From the NCBI RefSeq assembly GCF_002101585.1, contig NZ_LQOT01000060.1, forward strand, positions 143,183 through 207,182: 64,000 nt of DNA, read 5' to 3'. Numbering within the stretch: the stretch's first letter is position 1; each line of letters begins with the position of its first letter. The notes under the pieces are model-generated. The model did not search any database and was not told the DNA's origin. It saw nothing but the letters and a program-made list of their open reading frames with translations. The stretch is from Mycolicibacter engbaekii (GTDB lineage Bacteria > Actinomycetota > Actinomycetes > Mycobacteriales > Mycobacteriaceae). The position numbers and the translations under genes are program-made. Shown here piece by piece: positions 24,343 through 33,915 of this stretch.

Positions 24343-27275
24343 GCAGCCACCCGACTGTCCTGCCCGACGGCCGGACCCCCGTGCTGATCTCGGCGCACGC
24401 CCGCGACCTGGTGGCAGCCGAGGCCGGTGGCCTGGCGCGCTACCTGCAGTCCCGTCCCGCCTCGGTCGAGGCGGTCGCCCAGACTCTGCGATCCACCCGC
24501 CCGGTGCGCCGCTACCGTGCGGTGATCCGGGCCCGCGACACCGCCGAGCTCGCCGCGGGCCTCGACGCCGTCTACCGGGGCGCCGAACACCCGTTGGTGG
24601 CTCAGTCGCATCAACCTGAGGCCGCTCGCACCGCCTTCGTGTTCCCCGGCCAGGGCAATCAATGGCCCGGAATGGGATCCGAGCTGCTCGGCATAGCCGC
24701 GTACCGCGCCGAGGCGGACCGCTGCGATGACGCCTTCCGGCGCGCTGGTCACCCGTCGCCGCTGGGCTACCTGCGGGGTGCTGAAGACACCAATCCCGTG
24801 GTGGTCCAGGCCGCCCAGTTCACCCACGCCGCGGCGCTGGCAGCCACCTGGCGGCATTTCGGTGTGCTGCCCGACATCACCGTCGGCCACAGCCTGGGGG
24901 AGTTGGCCGCCGCCTACACCGCCGGCGTGGTGGACTTGGATGCCGCCGTGGCAGTGGTGGCCGCGCGGGCGCAGCTGACCGACCAGCTGGCCGCCGGCGC
25001 ACCGACCCGATTCCGCATGGCCATGATCGCGGTGAACGCCGACGCCGCCAGCGAGCTGATCGCCGCAACCCCCGGCTGGCTGGAACTGTCGGTGGTCAAC
25101 GGGCCGGAATCGGTGGTCGTCTCGGGAGAACTGGCGGCAATACAACAGATTCTGGAGTCCGCCGGCCGGTGTGGAGTCTTCGCTCGCGAACTGCCGGTGC
25201 GCTACCCGGCGCACACAAGCGCCCTGGAGCCGCTGCGAGACCAGCTGACCGGGCAAATTCCCGAAGCGCAATTCCACAGCGCCCCGGTGGAATTCATCGG
25301 ATCGGTGTACGGCGGCCCGATTCCGCCCGCCACCACGTTCCGAAAGTACTGGTTCGACAATCTGCGCCGCCAAGTCCGATTCGATATGGCCGCGGCTGCC
25401 GCGGTCGGGCGCGGCGTCACGACATTCATCGAGATGTCGGCGCACCCGACCCTGCTGGTGGCACTCGGCGACTCCGTCGGTGCGGCCCAGGTGCTGGGCA
25501 GCACCGACCGTGACCAGCCGGCCGGTGAGGCACTGGCAGCCAACATCGCCGCCGCGGCCATCGCCGATCCCGGTTACCGCTGGCGCGATTTCGCCCCGCC
25601 GGACGCTCCCGCGCTGCTGCGGCACTTTCCGCACGCACCGATGCACACCAACCGGCTGTGGGCCGGCACGGAATCATCTCCGCCGCGCCCGCACATCCCG
25701 GTCGTCATGACTGAGAAATGGCTGCCGGTCACCGAACCCGAGCAGCGGTCCGCCCCGGTGGCTGTGGTCGACTATGCCGGGCAATCGGCCGAGCTGACCG
25801 CGCAACTGCGGGCGGCGCTGGACGTCGAAGCGGTGGACCCGGCCGACGCCGAATTCCTGGTTCTGGTGGCTCCGCTCGCCGACGATACCGATATCGCCTC
25901 GGCGACAGCCGAGTTCGCCGCGCACGCGGCCGCCCAGACCGCCATTGCTCCAGGACCCGGCTGCCGGCGGGTATGGCTGCTGACCCGTGGTGCCGAGCAG
26001 CTCGACGGTGACCCACCGCCGAACCCGGGCGGCGCCGCACTGGCCGCGCTGCATCGCAGCGCCGGGTTCGACTACCCCGATCACACGTTCGCGCATCTGG
26101 ATCTACCGGCGCACCCCACCGCCGCAGATCTGCGCGCCGCCGGCGCCGCACTGTCACTGACTGAGACCGAGGTGGCGGTGCGGGCGGGGCGCCTGACAAC
26201 GCGACGATTCGTCGAATCCACCACCGCGGCAACGCCGCCTACCGTCCCGCAGACCGTGGTGATCAGCGGCGGAACCGGTGCCATCGGGTTGGCCTACGCG
26301 GCGTTCTGCGCCGACCACGGTGCGCGCGACATCGTCCTGCTCAGCCGCAGCGGGGCCGGCGATGCGACGACGCCGCAGTTGGATGCGCTGCGCGCGCGCA
26401 CCGGGGCGCGCATCCGTGCGGTGTGCTGTGACATCACCGATGAGGCCGCAGTCGCAGCGGTCATCGAGCAGTATCGACCCGCGCCGGCAGGGCTGCTGGT
26501 CCACACGGCGTCGGCAGAGGCCGTGGCCACATCCAAGGTCACCGACGATGCGGTCCGGGCCGCGTTCGGGGCCAAGGTGATCGGACTGGAAAACCTGGCA
26601 CGCCGGTGGCCACTGACCGCAGACGCACGCGTGCTGGTCAGCTCCTCGGTGCTGGCGCTGTGGGGCGGGTCGGGACACGGACTCTACGCGGCGGCCAACC
26701 GGATGGCTGACACGCTGGTGGGTCAGCTGCGGGCACAGGGGCGCAACGCCAACTCCATCCGCTGGGGACTGTGGCGCAGCGTGGCGGTGGTCAGCGGCGA
26801 GGAGAAGGACCGGATCGCGCGGACCGGCCTCACGCCGATGGCCCCGGAAGCCGCGATCACCGCAGGACTTCGTGCCGCCCTCGACGACCCGGCGATCCTG
26901 GCCGCCGATTTCGACCGACTGGCGGTGTTCTTCGACAGCCAGGGCGTGCCCTCGCCGTTCGACGAATCACTGACCGCCGCAAGGTCTGATGGGCGGGCCG
27001 ACCGCCCGATCGGGGAGGTGGTCGCCGACGAACTGGTGACCGTGTTGGGCCTGGAAGGCCCGGACGACATCGACATGCACCGGGCCCTGGTCGACCTCGG
27101 CCTGGATTCACTTCTCGCACTGGACCTGCGCAAGCGCCTGGGGCGGGCCACTGGCCTGCGCGTGGCGCTCGGTCCGCTGCTGGCCGGAATGACCGGAGCC
27201 CAGCTGACGGCGACGCTGACCGATGACGCAGCGCCGGCCGCGGCTACGGAAAGGACTGTGTTCACCCATGACTGA
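24336..27275 (+). CDS. mbtD: Polyketide synthase MbtD (AT-KR-ACP)
   Basis: This 979-residue PKS completes the split module with MbtC. The acyltransferase domain (about residues 90-390) has GQGNQWPGMG and nucleophile S186 in GHSLGELAAA. The ketoreductase (about 635-860) has GGTGAIG at 645-651 and the YAAANR catalytic region. The carrier domain has S925 (DLGLDSLLAL). The residues in the AT specificity position read YPAH (290-293), which is neither classical HAFH nor YASH, though nearer the methylmalonyl type. No dehydratase is present, which fits a beta-hydroxy product. It overlaps mbtC by 7 and mbtE by 8 bases. Confidence 0.9.
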   Translation: MLSSHPTVLPDGRTPVLISAHARDLVAAEAGGLARYLQSRPASVEAVAQTLRSTRPVRRYRAVIRARDTAELAAGLDAVYRGAEHPLVAQSHQPEAARTAFVFPGQGNQWPGMGSELLGIAAYRAEADRCDDAFRRAGHPSPLGYLRGAEDTNPVVVQAAQFTHAAALAATWRHFGVLPDITVGHSLGELAAAYTAGVVDLDAAVAVVAARAQLTDQLAAGAPTRFRMAMIAVNADAASELIAATPGWLELSVVNGPESVVVSGELAAIQQILESAGRCGVFARELPVRYPAHTSALEPLRDQLTGQIPEAQFHSAPVEFIGSVYGGPIPPATTFRKYWFDNLRRQVRFDMAAAAAVGRGVTTFIEMSAHPTLLVALGDSVGAAQVLGSTDRDQPAGEALAANIAAAAIADPGYRWRDFAPPDAPALLRHFPHAPMHTNRLWAGTESSPPRPHIPVVMTEKWLPVTEPEQRSAPVAVVDYAGQSAELTAQLRAALDVEAVDPADAEFLVLVAPLADDTDIASATAEFAAHAAAQTAIAPGPGCRRVWLLTRGAEQLDGDPPPNPGGAALAALHRSAGFDYPDHTFAHLDLPAHPTAADLRAAGAALSLTETEVAVRAGRLTTRRFVESTTAATPPTVPQTVVISGGTGAIGLAYAAFCADHGARDIVLLSRSGAGDATTPQLDALRARTGARIRAVCCDITDEAAVAAVIEQYRPAPAGLLVHTASAEAVATSKVTDDAVRAAFGAKVIGLENLARRWPLTADARVLVSSSVLALWGGSGHGLYAAANRMADTLVGQLRAQGRNANSIRWGLWRSVAVVSGEEKDRIARTGLTPMAPEAAITAGLRAALDDPAILAADFDRLAVFFDSQGVPSPFDESLTAARSDGRADRPIGEVVADELVTVLGLEGPDDIDMHRALVDLGLDSLLALDLRKRLGRATGLRVALGPLLAGMTGAQLTATLTDDAAPAAATERTVFTHD

Positions 27276-30200
27276 TGCCGTCGACCAGGCGACTGACGCA
27301 GACGAGCTGCGGCTCGAACTGCTGCGCCGCCGCCTCGCCGAACGCGGGCTGGCCGCATCGACACCGGCGCAGCCGCAGTCCCCGCCGGACCATGAATCGC
27401 AGCCCCTGACCATGAGCGACGGGCAGCGCCGCATGTGGTTCGTGCAGGCGCTCGACCCGGACGGCGCCCTGGCCAACATCTCGGTCTCCTACCGCCTCAC
27501 CGGGCCGCTGGACGGCACCCGGCTGCAGGCCGCGCTGGCCGCAGTGGCTGCCCGCCATCCGGTGCTGCGCACCGTCTATCCCGTCGACGAGGCGGGCGAG
27601 CCGAACCCGGTGATCGCCGAGGTCACGCCCGGCTTTGCCACACACGACCTGTCCGACCTCGCCGAGCAGGCCCGGGCGCTGCGCCTGGAAGTGCTTGCCC
27701 AGCGAGAATTCGCCACCCCGTTCCGGCTGGAATCCGATGCCCCGCTGCGGCTCACCCTGGTCCGGATCGCGCCGGACGAACACATTCTGCTGCTGGTGGC
27801 CCACCACATCGCCTGGGACGACGACTCCTGGGCGGTCTTCTTCGCCGACCTCACCGCCGCCTATACCGACCCGGAGCAGTTCGCCACCCGTGCGCCGGTG
27901 CCGCACCCCGTCCCGGCGACGGGCTTCGGCCACGAAGCGGAGCTGGACTACTGGAGGACCCTGCTGGCCGACCCACCGGACCCGTTGGAGCTGCCCGGCC
28001 CGCACGGCTCGGCGATACCCAGCAGGCTGCGCGCCGGATTGTGCACCCACGCCCTGCCCGCCGAGTTGATGTCCGACATCGCCGAGCTGGCCCGCAGCAA
28101 CGGCGCCACGCCCTACATGGTGATCGCCGCGGCGTTGTCCGCCCTGATCCACCGCTACACCGCCACCGATGACTTCCTCATCGCCTCACCGGTGCTCAAC
28201 CGCACCGCCGGCACCGAAGGGGCCATCGGCTACTTCGGCAACACCGTGGTGCTACGCGCGAAAGTTGACGCTGCTACCCGGTTCAGCGATCTGCTGGCGC
28301 GTACCCGCGACGCCGCACTGGGGGCATTCGGCCACCAGGGCATCAACCTCGACCGGGTGGTGCGTGAACTCAACCCGGACCGTCGGCACGGGGGAGTGGA
28401 ACGACTCACCCGACTCAGCTTCGGCTTCCGATCGACCCAGGGCGGCGGCTTCCAGCCGGACGGGATCACCTGCACCCGTGCCGATTACCGCGGCAAGGTG
28501 GCCCAGCTTCCGCTGGGAATCATGGTGGAGGCCGACGCCGACGGTGCACTGATCGAGGCCGAATATCTGCACGACGTGCTCGACGGGCCGTTGGTCGAGC
28601 AGTTGCTGCGGCACCTGGTTCAGCTGCTGTCCGCCGCGGTGGCAAAGCCGGAGACGACCGTCGGCGAGCTGGACATGCTCGGCAATGACGACCGCGCCTG
28701 GCTGGAAGCGATATCCCGCGGACCGGACTTCATCCCGGCTCCCGAGGCGCCGGCCACCCTCGGTGCGCTGGTGGCCGCCCGGGCAGCGGCCACCCCGAAC
28801 GCCATCGCCGTCGTCGACGACCACGGCAGGTACAGCTACGCCGAGATCAACGCGCGCGCCAATCGAGTCGCGCACCACCTGATCGCCGCGGGAATCGGCA
28901 CCGAGGACAAGGTCGCGGTGCTGTTCGGCCGCTGCACGGAATTGGTGGTCACCGCCCTGGGCATCGCCAAAGCGGGCGCCGCCTACGTTCCCGTCGACCC
29001 CGAATATCCGCCGGACCGTATCGAATTCATCCTCGGTGACGCCCGGCCGTCGATCGTGCTGCGTGAACCCTTGACCACCGACGAGCTGGCCGGGCGGCCC
29101 GACACCGACCCGACCGACGCCGACCGGGTGCGCCCCCTGCGCCCGGAGAATCTGGCCTACCTCATCTACACCTCGGGTTCGACCGGGTTGCCCAAGGGCG
29201 TCGAGGTATCGCACGCCCCGATCACCGAATATCTGCTCTGGTTCGGTGCCGAATACGGTGTCGACGACACCGACGTGCTGCTGCAGGTCGCATCGCCGAG
29301 CTTCGACGTGTCGATCGGGGAACTGTTCGGAACCCTGGGAAGCGGTGCCCGGCTGGTGATTCCGCGCCCGGACGGACTGCGCGACATCGGCTACCTGACC
29401 GACCTGCTGCAGCGCGAAGGCGTCACCGCCATGCACTTCGTGCCGTCGCTGCTGGGACTGTTCCTCTCGCTGCCCGGCGTCAACCAATGGCGCACCCTGC
29501 GGCGCATCCCGATCGGTGGCGAACCGTTGCCGGGCGAACTCGCAGACAAGTTCCACGCCACTTTCGATGCCCTGCTGCACAACTTCTACGGCCCCACCGA
29601 GACCGTGGTGAACTCTTCCCGGCACAAGGTGGAAGGCCCGCAGGGCAACCGGATCGTGCCGATCGGCAGCCCGAACATCAACACCACCATGTGGCTGCTC
29701 GACGGTGCCCTGCAGCCGGTGCCGGTCGGGGTGATCGGCGAGATCTACATCGGCGGAACACATATGGCCCGCGGCTACTTCGACCGCCCCGGTCTGACCG
29801 CCGAGCGGTTCGTCGCCGACCCGTGGACGCCCGGCCAGCGGCTGTACCGCACCGGTGATCTGGCCCGGCGCAATGCCGCCGGCGACCTGGAGTTCATCGG
29901 CCGCGCCGACGACCAGGTCAAGGTCCGTGGTTTCCGGATCGAACTCGGGGAGGTTGCCTCTGCCATCTCGGTGGACCCCAGCGTCGGCCAGTGCGTGGTG
30001 GTGGTGTCGGACCTTCCCGGGTTGGGCCGCAGCCTGGTCGCCTACCTGACCCCCGGCGCCGGCGCAGCCGAAGACACGGTGGAGGTAGCTCGGATCCGGG
30101 CCCGGGTGGCCGCGGCATTGCCGGAGTACATGGCGCCGGCAGCGTACGTGGTGGTCGACGACATCCCGATCACCGCGCACGGCAAGATCGACCGCGCTGC

Positions 30201-33200
30201 GCTGCCCGATCCGCAGCCGATCGAGAGCACGCCCTACCGGGAGCCCCAGACCGACACCGAACACGTGGTGGCGCAGCTGTTCGCCCAGCTGCTCTCCCGC
30301 GACAAAGTGGGTGCCGACGACTCGTTCTTCGATCTCGGCGGTCACTCGTTGCTGGCCACGAAACTGGTCGCGGCGATCCGCGCCCGCTGCGAGGTGGAGA
30401 TCGGTATCCGGGAGATCTTCGAAGCCGGCACGGTTTCCCGACTGGCGGCCGCGATCGACCGGGCGCCGGCGGCGCAGCTCGGCGAGACCGGGGCCGGGCG
30501 ACCGGAGCTGGTCGCCGTACCGCGCTCCGGTGACCTTCCGGTCTCGGCGTCGCAGCTGCGAACCTGGTTCGCCTACCGACTGGACCCGACCGCCACCGGC
30601 GACAACATTCCGCTGACGGCCCGGCTCACCGGCCCGTGCGACACGGCCGCCCTGACCGCCGCGATCGGCGACGTGGTGGCCCGCCACGACAGTCTGCGCA
30701 CCACGTTCCGCGAGATCGACGGCGTGCCCCACCAAGTCATCAACGCACCCGCGGCGGTGCCGGTGACCGAACTGCAGTGCCCCGAAACCGATCCGGATGT
30801 CGTTGCGGCGTGGACTCAAGCCCGGCTCGACGAGCAGCGCGGCGTCGCATTCGACCTGGAACGGGATTGGCCGATCCGGGCGGCGCTGCTGCACCTGCCC
30901 GGCGACGAACGGGTGTTGTCCCTGGTGGTGCACCACATTGCCGCCGACCACTGGTCGGTCGAGGTGCTCTTCACCGACCTGCTGATCGCCTACCGGTCCC
31001 GCGCGGTCGGCTCCGCGCCGGCATGGGAGCCGCCGCCGTTGCAGTACGCGGACTTCGCGCACTGGCAGGGCGAACTGCTGCGTGATGAGTCCGGGCTGAT
31101 CGAGGCGCAGCGCCGCTACTGGATCGAGCAACTGACCGGCCTGGCCGACGACACCGGGCCGCGGCCGGACTATCCCCGTCCCGCCACCGCCAACGGCTCC
31201 GGCGACTCGGTCGCATTCACCGTCCCCCCGCAGGTGCGAGCAGGACTGGCGGCACTGGCCCGCGAGACCGGTGCCACCGAGTTCATGGTGGTGCAGTCCG
31301 CGGTCGCGGTGCTGCTGCATCTGGCCGGCAGCGGCGACGACATCCCGCTCGGCGTGCCGATCGCCGGACGAACCGACAGCGCACTGGACCACCTGGTCGG
31401 CTTCTTCGTCAACATCGTGGTTCTGCGAAACCGATTGGCGGGCAACCCGACACTGCGCGAAGTGGTATCGCGGGCGCGGGAAGTCGCGCTGGGCGCCTAC
31501 GCCCATGCCGACCTTCCGTTCGACCGGCTGGTCGAGGCGCTCAACCCGGTCCGGACGCTGTCGCGTAACCCGCTGTTCCAGGTGGTGGTCCACGTACGCG
31601 AGGCGGCCGACGTCACCCACGTGATCGACAGCGGCCCCGACGGCGACCTGGTCTTCCGCACCGTGATGCCGACGTTCGACATCGCGCACGCGGACCTGTC
31701 GGTGAATCTTTTCGCCACAGCGGACGCCGACGGAGCGGGCTATGACGGACACCTGATCTACCGCACCGACCTCTACGAGCGTGCCACCGTGCAGCGGCTG
31801 GCCGATTGGCTGGGCCGGGTGCTGGCAGCCATGGCAGGTGATCCGGGACAGACGCTGCGCGACATCAGCCTGGTCGATGATGACCAACGGAGGCGCATCC
31901 TGCAGCAGTGGAGCTGCGGTGCAAAGATTCCCGCCGGCGATCCGAAGACCATCGCCGACGTGCTGGCACCCAGCCGCAGCTTTGAGGGCGTCGCCGTGCG
32001 ATGCGCCGGAGCCGAGCTCACCTACCCACAGCTGCACAGCCGGTCCGACCGGCTGGCCGAGCTGTTGATCGACGCCGGCGTGCAACCCGGAACCCTGGTG
32101 GGTCTGTCGGTGCGACGCGACCTGGATCTGCCGGTGGCGCTGGTCGGCATCATGAAGGCCGGCGCCGGCTACTTTCCGCTGGACCCGAGCTATCCGCGTC
32201 AGCGCCTCGAGTTCATGATCGGCGACGTCTTGTCCGACACCGTCTTGTCCGACACCGTCTTGTCCGACACCGATTTCGCGCCCGGAGCGGCCAGGGTGAT
32301 TCTGGTCAGCACGACCACCCGGGAAGCGATTCCGGCACCGGACGGTGTCACGCTGCTGTGCCTGGATGACGCCGATGTCCAGGCGGAGCTGACAAACGAC
32401 GTTGCCGGGCTGAACCTTCCGGTGCCGCACCCCGATGACCCGATGTTCCTGGTGTTCACCTCCGGGTCCACCGGTGTGCCCAAGGGCGTGCTGGGCACCC
32501 ACCGCTCGATGAGCGCACGCCTGAACTGGCAGATCGCTCACTACCCGGTCACCGGTGCGGACATCCGGCTGGCCCAGTCGTCGATGACGTTCCTGGAAGG
32601 CGGCATGGAGATGCTGGCCGGGCTGGCCGCCGGGGCGACCCTGATTCTGGCCGACGACAACGAGTTCCGTAACCCCGAAGCGCTGGCTCGGCTGATCGTG
32701 GACGAACGAGTGGCGCAGGTGACCGCGGTGGCCAGCCTGATCTCGGTGCTGGCAGAGTCCGGCGGTTCAGCGAGGCTCGACGGAGGAGAGCCGAAGCTGG
32801 GACCGCCGCATGAACCAGACGCTACGTTGCGCGGCCTCCGCCGACTGGTGTGCAGCGGTGAACCCGTCTCGGCGGACCTGCTGGCCCGCCTCGGCGACGC
32901 GCTCGACCCGAATGCTCAACTGCTCAACAACTTCGGCGCCACCGAGACCTCGGGTGCGGTGGTGCGCGGCGAACTGGAGCCACCCACACCCAAACTGGGC
33001 CGGCCCACGCCCGGGGCGCAGGCTTACCTGCTCGACGACGCGCTGCAGCCGGTTCCGCCCGGGGTGGTGGGCGAGGTCTACTACGCGGGCCCACAGGTCG
33101 TCCGCGGGTACTGGAAGCGGCCGGGCCTGACCTCGACCCGGTTGGTCGCCAACCCCTTCTCCGACACGCCCGGCGACCGGCTCTACCGCAGCGGCGACCG

Positions 33201-33915
33201 AGCCCGTTGGACCGTGGACGGGGTGTTGGAATTCGTCGGTCGCACCGATCACCAGGTCAAGGTGCGTGGCTTCCGGGTGGAGCTGGCCGAGGTTGAGGCC
33301 GCGCTGCGCGGTGCGCCGGGTGTGGCTACCGCCGCCGCCCGCACCTGGGAACAGCGCGGTGTCACCACCCTGGCCGGTTACCTGGTGCCTGCCGGCCCCG
33401 TCTCCGACGCGGCAGAATTCATCGCCTCGGTGCGCGCTGCCGTGGCCGCGAGCCTGCCCGGCTACATGGTCCCCTCGTCGTTGACGGTGCTCGACGCCAT
33501 GCCGCTGACGGACTCCGGGAAACTGAACCGGCCCGCACTGCCGCAGCCCGCGGTGGCCACCCGCGGGGCATCGGACCCCCCGGTCACCGCCACCGAAGAG
33601 ACCCTGGTCGGAATCTGCGCCGAGCTGCTGGGAGTCGCGGCGATCGGTCGTAGCGACGGCTTCTTCGAACTCGGCGGTGACAGCATCCTGTCGGTGCAGC
33701 TTGCCGCTCGGGCGCGCGCGGCGGGCCTGGACGTCGACCCGCGGATGATCTTCGAGCACCCGACGTTCGCCGAACTGGCCGCCGCCGTCGACCTTCAGGC
33801 CGCGGCCGGCGGCACCGTCGAATCCGCCGACACGGCATTCGAGCCGATGAGCGTCTCAGGGCTGAGTAACGACGCGCTGGCCAATCTGACCGCGGCATGG
33901 GGCGATTCGCCGTGA
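27268..33915 (+). CDS. mbtE: Nonribosomal peptide synthetase MbtE, two modules (C-A-PCP-C-A-PCP)
   Basis: This 2,215-residue NRPS adds the central lysine. Module 1: condensation domain with H179-H180-x-x-x-D184, adenylation domain with YTSGSTGLPKG (from Y634) and D680 in FDVS, and carrier S1027 (GGHSLLA). Module 2: condensation domain with H1222-H1223-x-x-x-D1227, adenylation domain with FTSGSTGVPKG (from F1730), and carrier S2139 (GGDSILS). In the second adenylation domain the amine-binding Asp is replaced by L1776 (TFLEGG). It also carries a triple VLSDT repeat. M. tuberculosis MbtE is about 1,682 residues (from memory), so this one is longer by about one adenylation domain. ATG 27268 gives an 8-base overlap with mbtD. 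Confidence 0.9.
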   Translation: MTDAVDQATDADELRLELLRRRLAERGLAASTPAQPQSPPDHESQPLTMSDGQRRMWFVQALDPDGALANISVSYRLTGPLDGTRLQAALAAVAARHPVLRTVYPVDEAGEPNPVIAEVTPGFATHDLSDLAEQARALRLEVLAQREFATPFRLESDAPLRLTLVRIAPDEHILLLVAHHIAWDDDSWAVFFADLTAAYTDPEQFATRAPVPHPVPATGFGHEAELDYWRTLLADPPDPLELPGPHGSAIPSRLRAGLCTHALPAELMSDIAELARSNGATPYMVIAAALSALIHRYTATDDFLIASPVLNRTAGTEGAIGYFGNTVVLRAKVDAATRFSDLLARTRDAALGAFGHQGINLDRVVRELNPDRRHGGVERLTRLSFGFRSTQGGGFQPDGITCTRADYRGKVAQLPLGIMVEADADGALIEAEYLHDVLDGPLVEQLLRHLVQLLSAAVAKPETTVGELDMLGNDDRAWLEAISRGPDFIPAPEAPATLGALVAARAAATPNAIAVVDDHGRYSYAEINARANRVAHHLIAAGIGTEDKVAVLFGRCTELVVTALGIAKAGAAYVPVDPEYPPDRIEFILGDARPSIVLREPLTTDELAGRPDTDPTDADRVRPLRPENLAYLIYTSGSTGLPKGVEVSHAPITEYLLWFGAEYGVDDTDVLLQVASPSFDVSIGELFGTLGSGARLVIPRPDGLRDIGYLTDLLQREGVTAMHFVPSLLGLFLSLPGVNQWRTLRRIPIGGEPLPGELADKFHATFDALLHNFYGPTETVVNSSRHKVEGPQGNRIVPIGSPNINTTMWLLDGALQPVPVGVIGEIYIGGTHMARGYFDRPGLTAERFVADPWTPGQRLYRTGDLARRNAAGDLEFIGRADDQVKVRGFRIELGEVASAISVDPSVGQCVVVVSDLPGLGRSLVAYLTPGAGAAEDTVEVARIRARVAAALPEYMAPAAYVVVDDIPITAHGKIDRAALPDPQPIESTPYREPQTDTEHVVAQLFAQLLSRDKVGADDSFFDLGGHSLLATKLVAAIRARCEVEIGIREIFEAGTVSRLAAAIDRAPAAQLGETGAGRPELVAVPRSGDLPVSASQLRTWFAYRLDPTATGDNIPLTARLTGPCDTAALTAAIGDVVARHDSLRTTFREIDGVPHQVINAPAAVPVTELQCPETDPDVVAAWTQARLDEQRGVAFDLERDWPIRAALLHLPGDERVLSLVVHHIAADHWSVEVLFTDLLIAYRSRAVGSAPAWEPPPLQYADFAHWQGELLRDESGLIEAQRRYWIEQLTGLADDTGPRPDYPRPATANGSGDSVAFTVPPQVRAGLAALARETGATEFMVVQSAVAVLLHLAGSGDDIPLGVPIAGRTDSALDHLVGFFVNIVVLRNRLAGNPTLREVVSRAREVALGAYAHADLPFDRLVEALNPVRTLSRNPLFQVVVHVREAADVTHVIDSGPDGDLVFRTVMPTFDIAHADLSVNLFATADADGAGYDGHLIYRTDLYERATVQRLADWLGRVLAAMAGDPGQTLRDISLVDDDQRRRILQQWSCGAKIPAGDPKTIADVLAPSRSFEGVAVRCAGAELTYPQLHSRSDRLAELLIDAGVQPGTLVGLSVRRDLDLPVALVGIMKAGAGYFPLDPSYPRQRLEFMIGDVLSDTVLSDTVLSDTDFAPGAARVILVSTTTREAIPAPDGVTLLCLDDADVQAELTNDVAGLNLPVPHPDDPMFLVFTSGSTGVPKGVLGTHRSMSARLNWQIAHYPVTGADIRLAQSSMTFLEGGMEMLAGLAAGATLILADDNEFRNPEALARLIVDERVAQVTAVASLISVLAESGGSARLDGGEPKLGPPHEPDATLRGLRRLVCSGEPVSADLLARLGDALDPNAQLLNNFGATETSGAVVRGELEPPTPKLGRPTPGAQAYLLDDALQPVPPGVVGEVYYAGPQVVRGYWKRPGLTSTRLVANPFSDTPGDRLYRSGDRARWTVDGVLEFVGRTDHQVKVRGFRVELAEVEAALRGAPGVATAAARTWEQRGVTTLAGYLVPAGPVSDAAEFIASVRAAVAASLPGYMVPSSLTVLDAMPLTDSGKLNRPALPQPAVATRGASDPPVTATEETLVGICAELLGVAAIGRSDGFFELGGDSILSVQLAARARAAGLDVDPRMIFEHPTFAELAAAVDLQAAAGGTVESADTAFEPMSVSGLSNDALANLTAAWGDSP
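32227..32271 (+). repeat. 15-bp in-frame tandem repeat (x3) inside mbtE
   Basis: Three perfect copies of GTCTTGTCCGACACC stand head to tail and encode VLSDT three times. They fall in the loop between the N-terminal helices and the phosphate loop of the second adenylation domain. The phase keeps the frame, and copy number could change by slippage. Confidence 0.9.

Noticed and set aside
28252..32541. Long open frame (over 1,400 codons) antisense to mbtE
   Set aside because: It is a codon-position shadow of a high-GC gene: low-complexity Arg/Gly/His-rich translation, no domain, and the sense strand encodes an intact NRPS.
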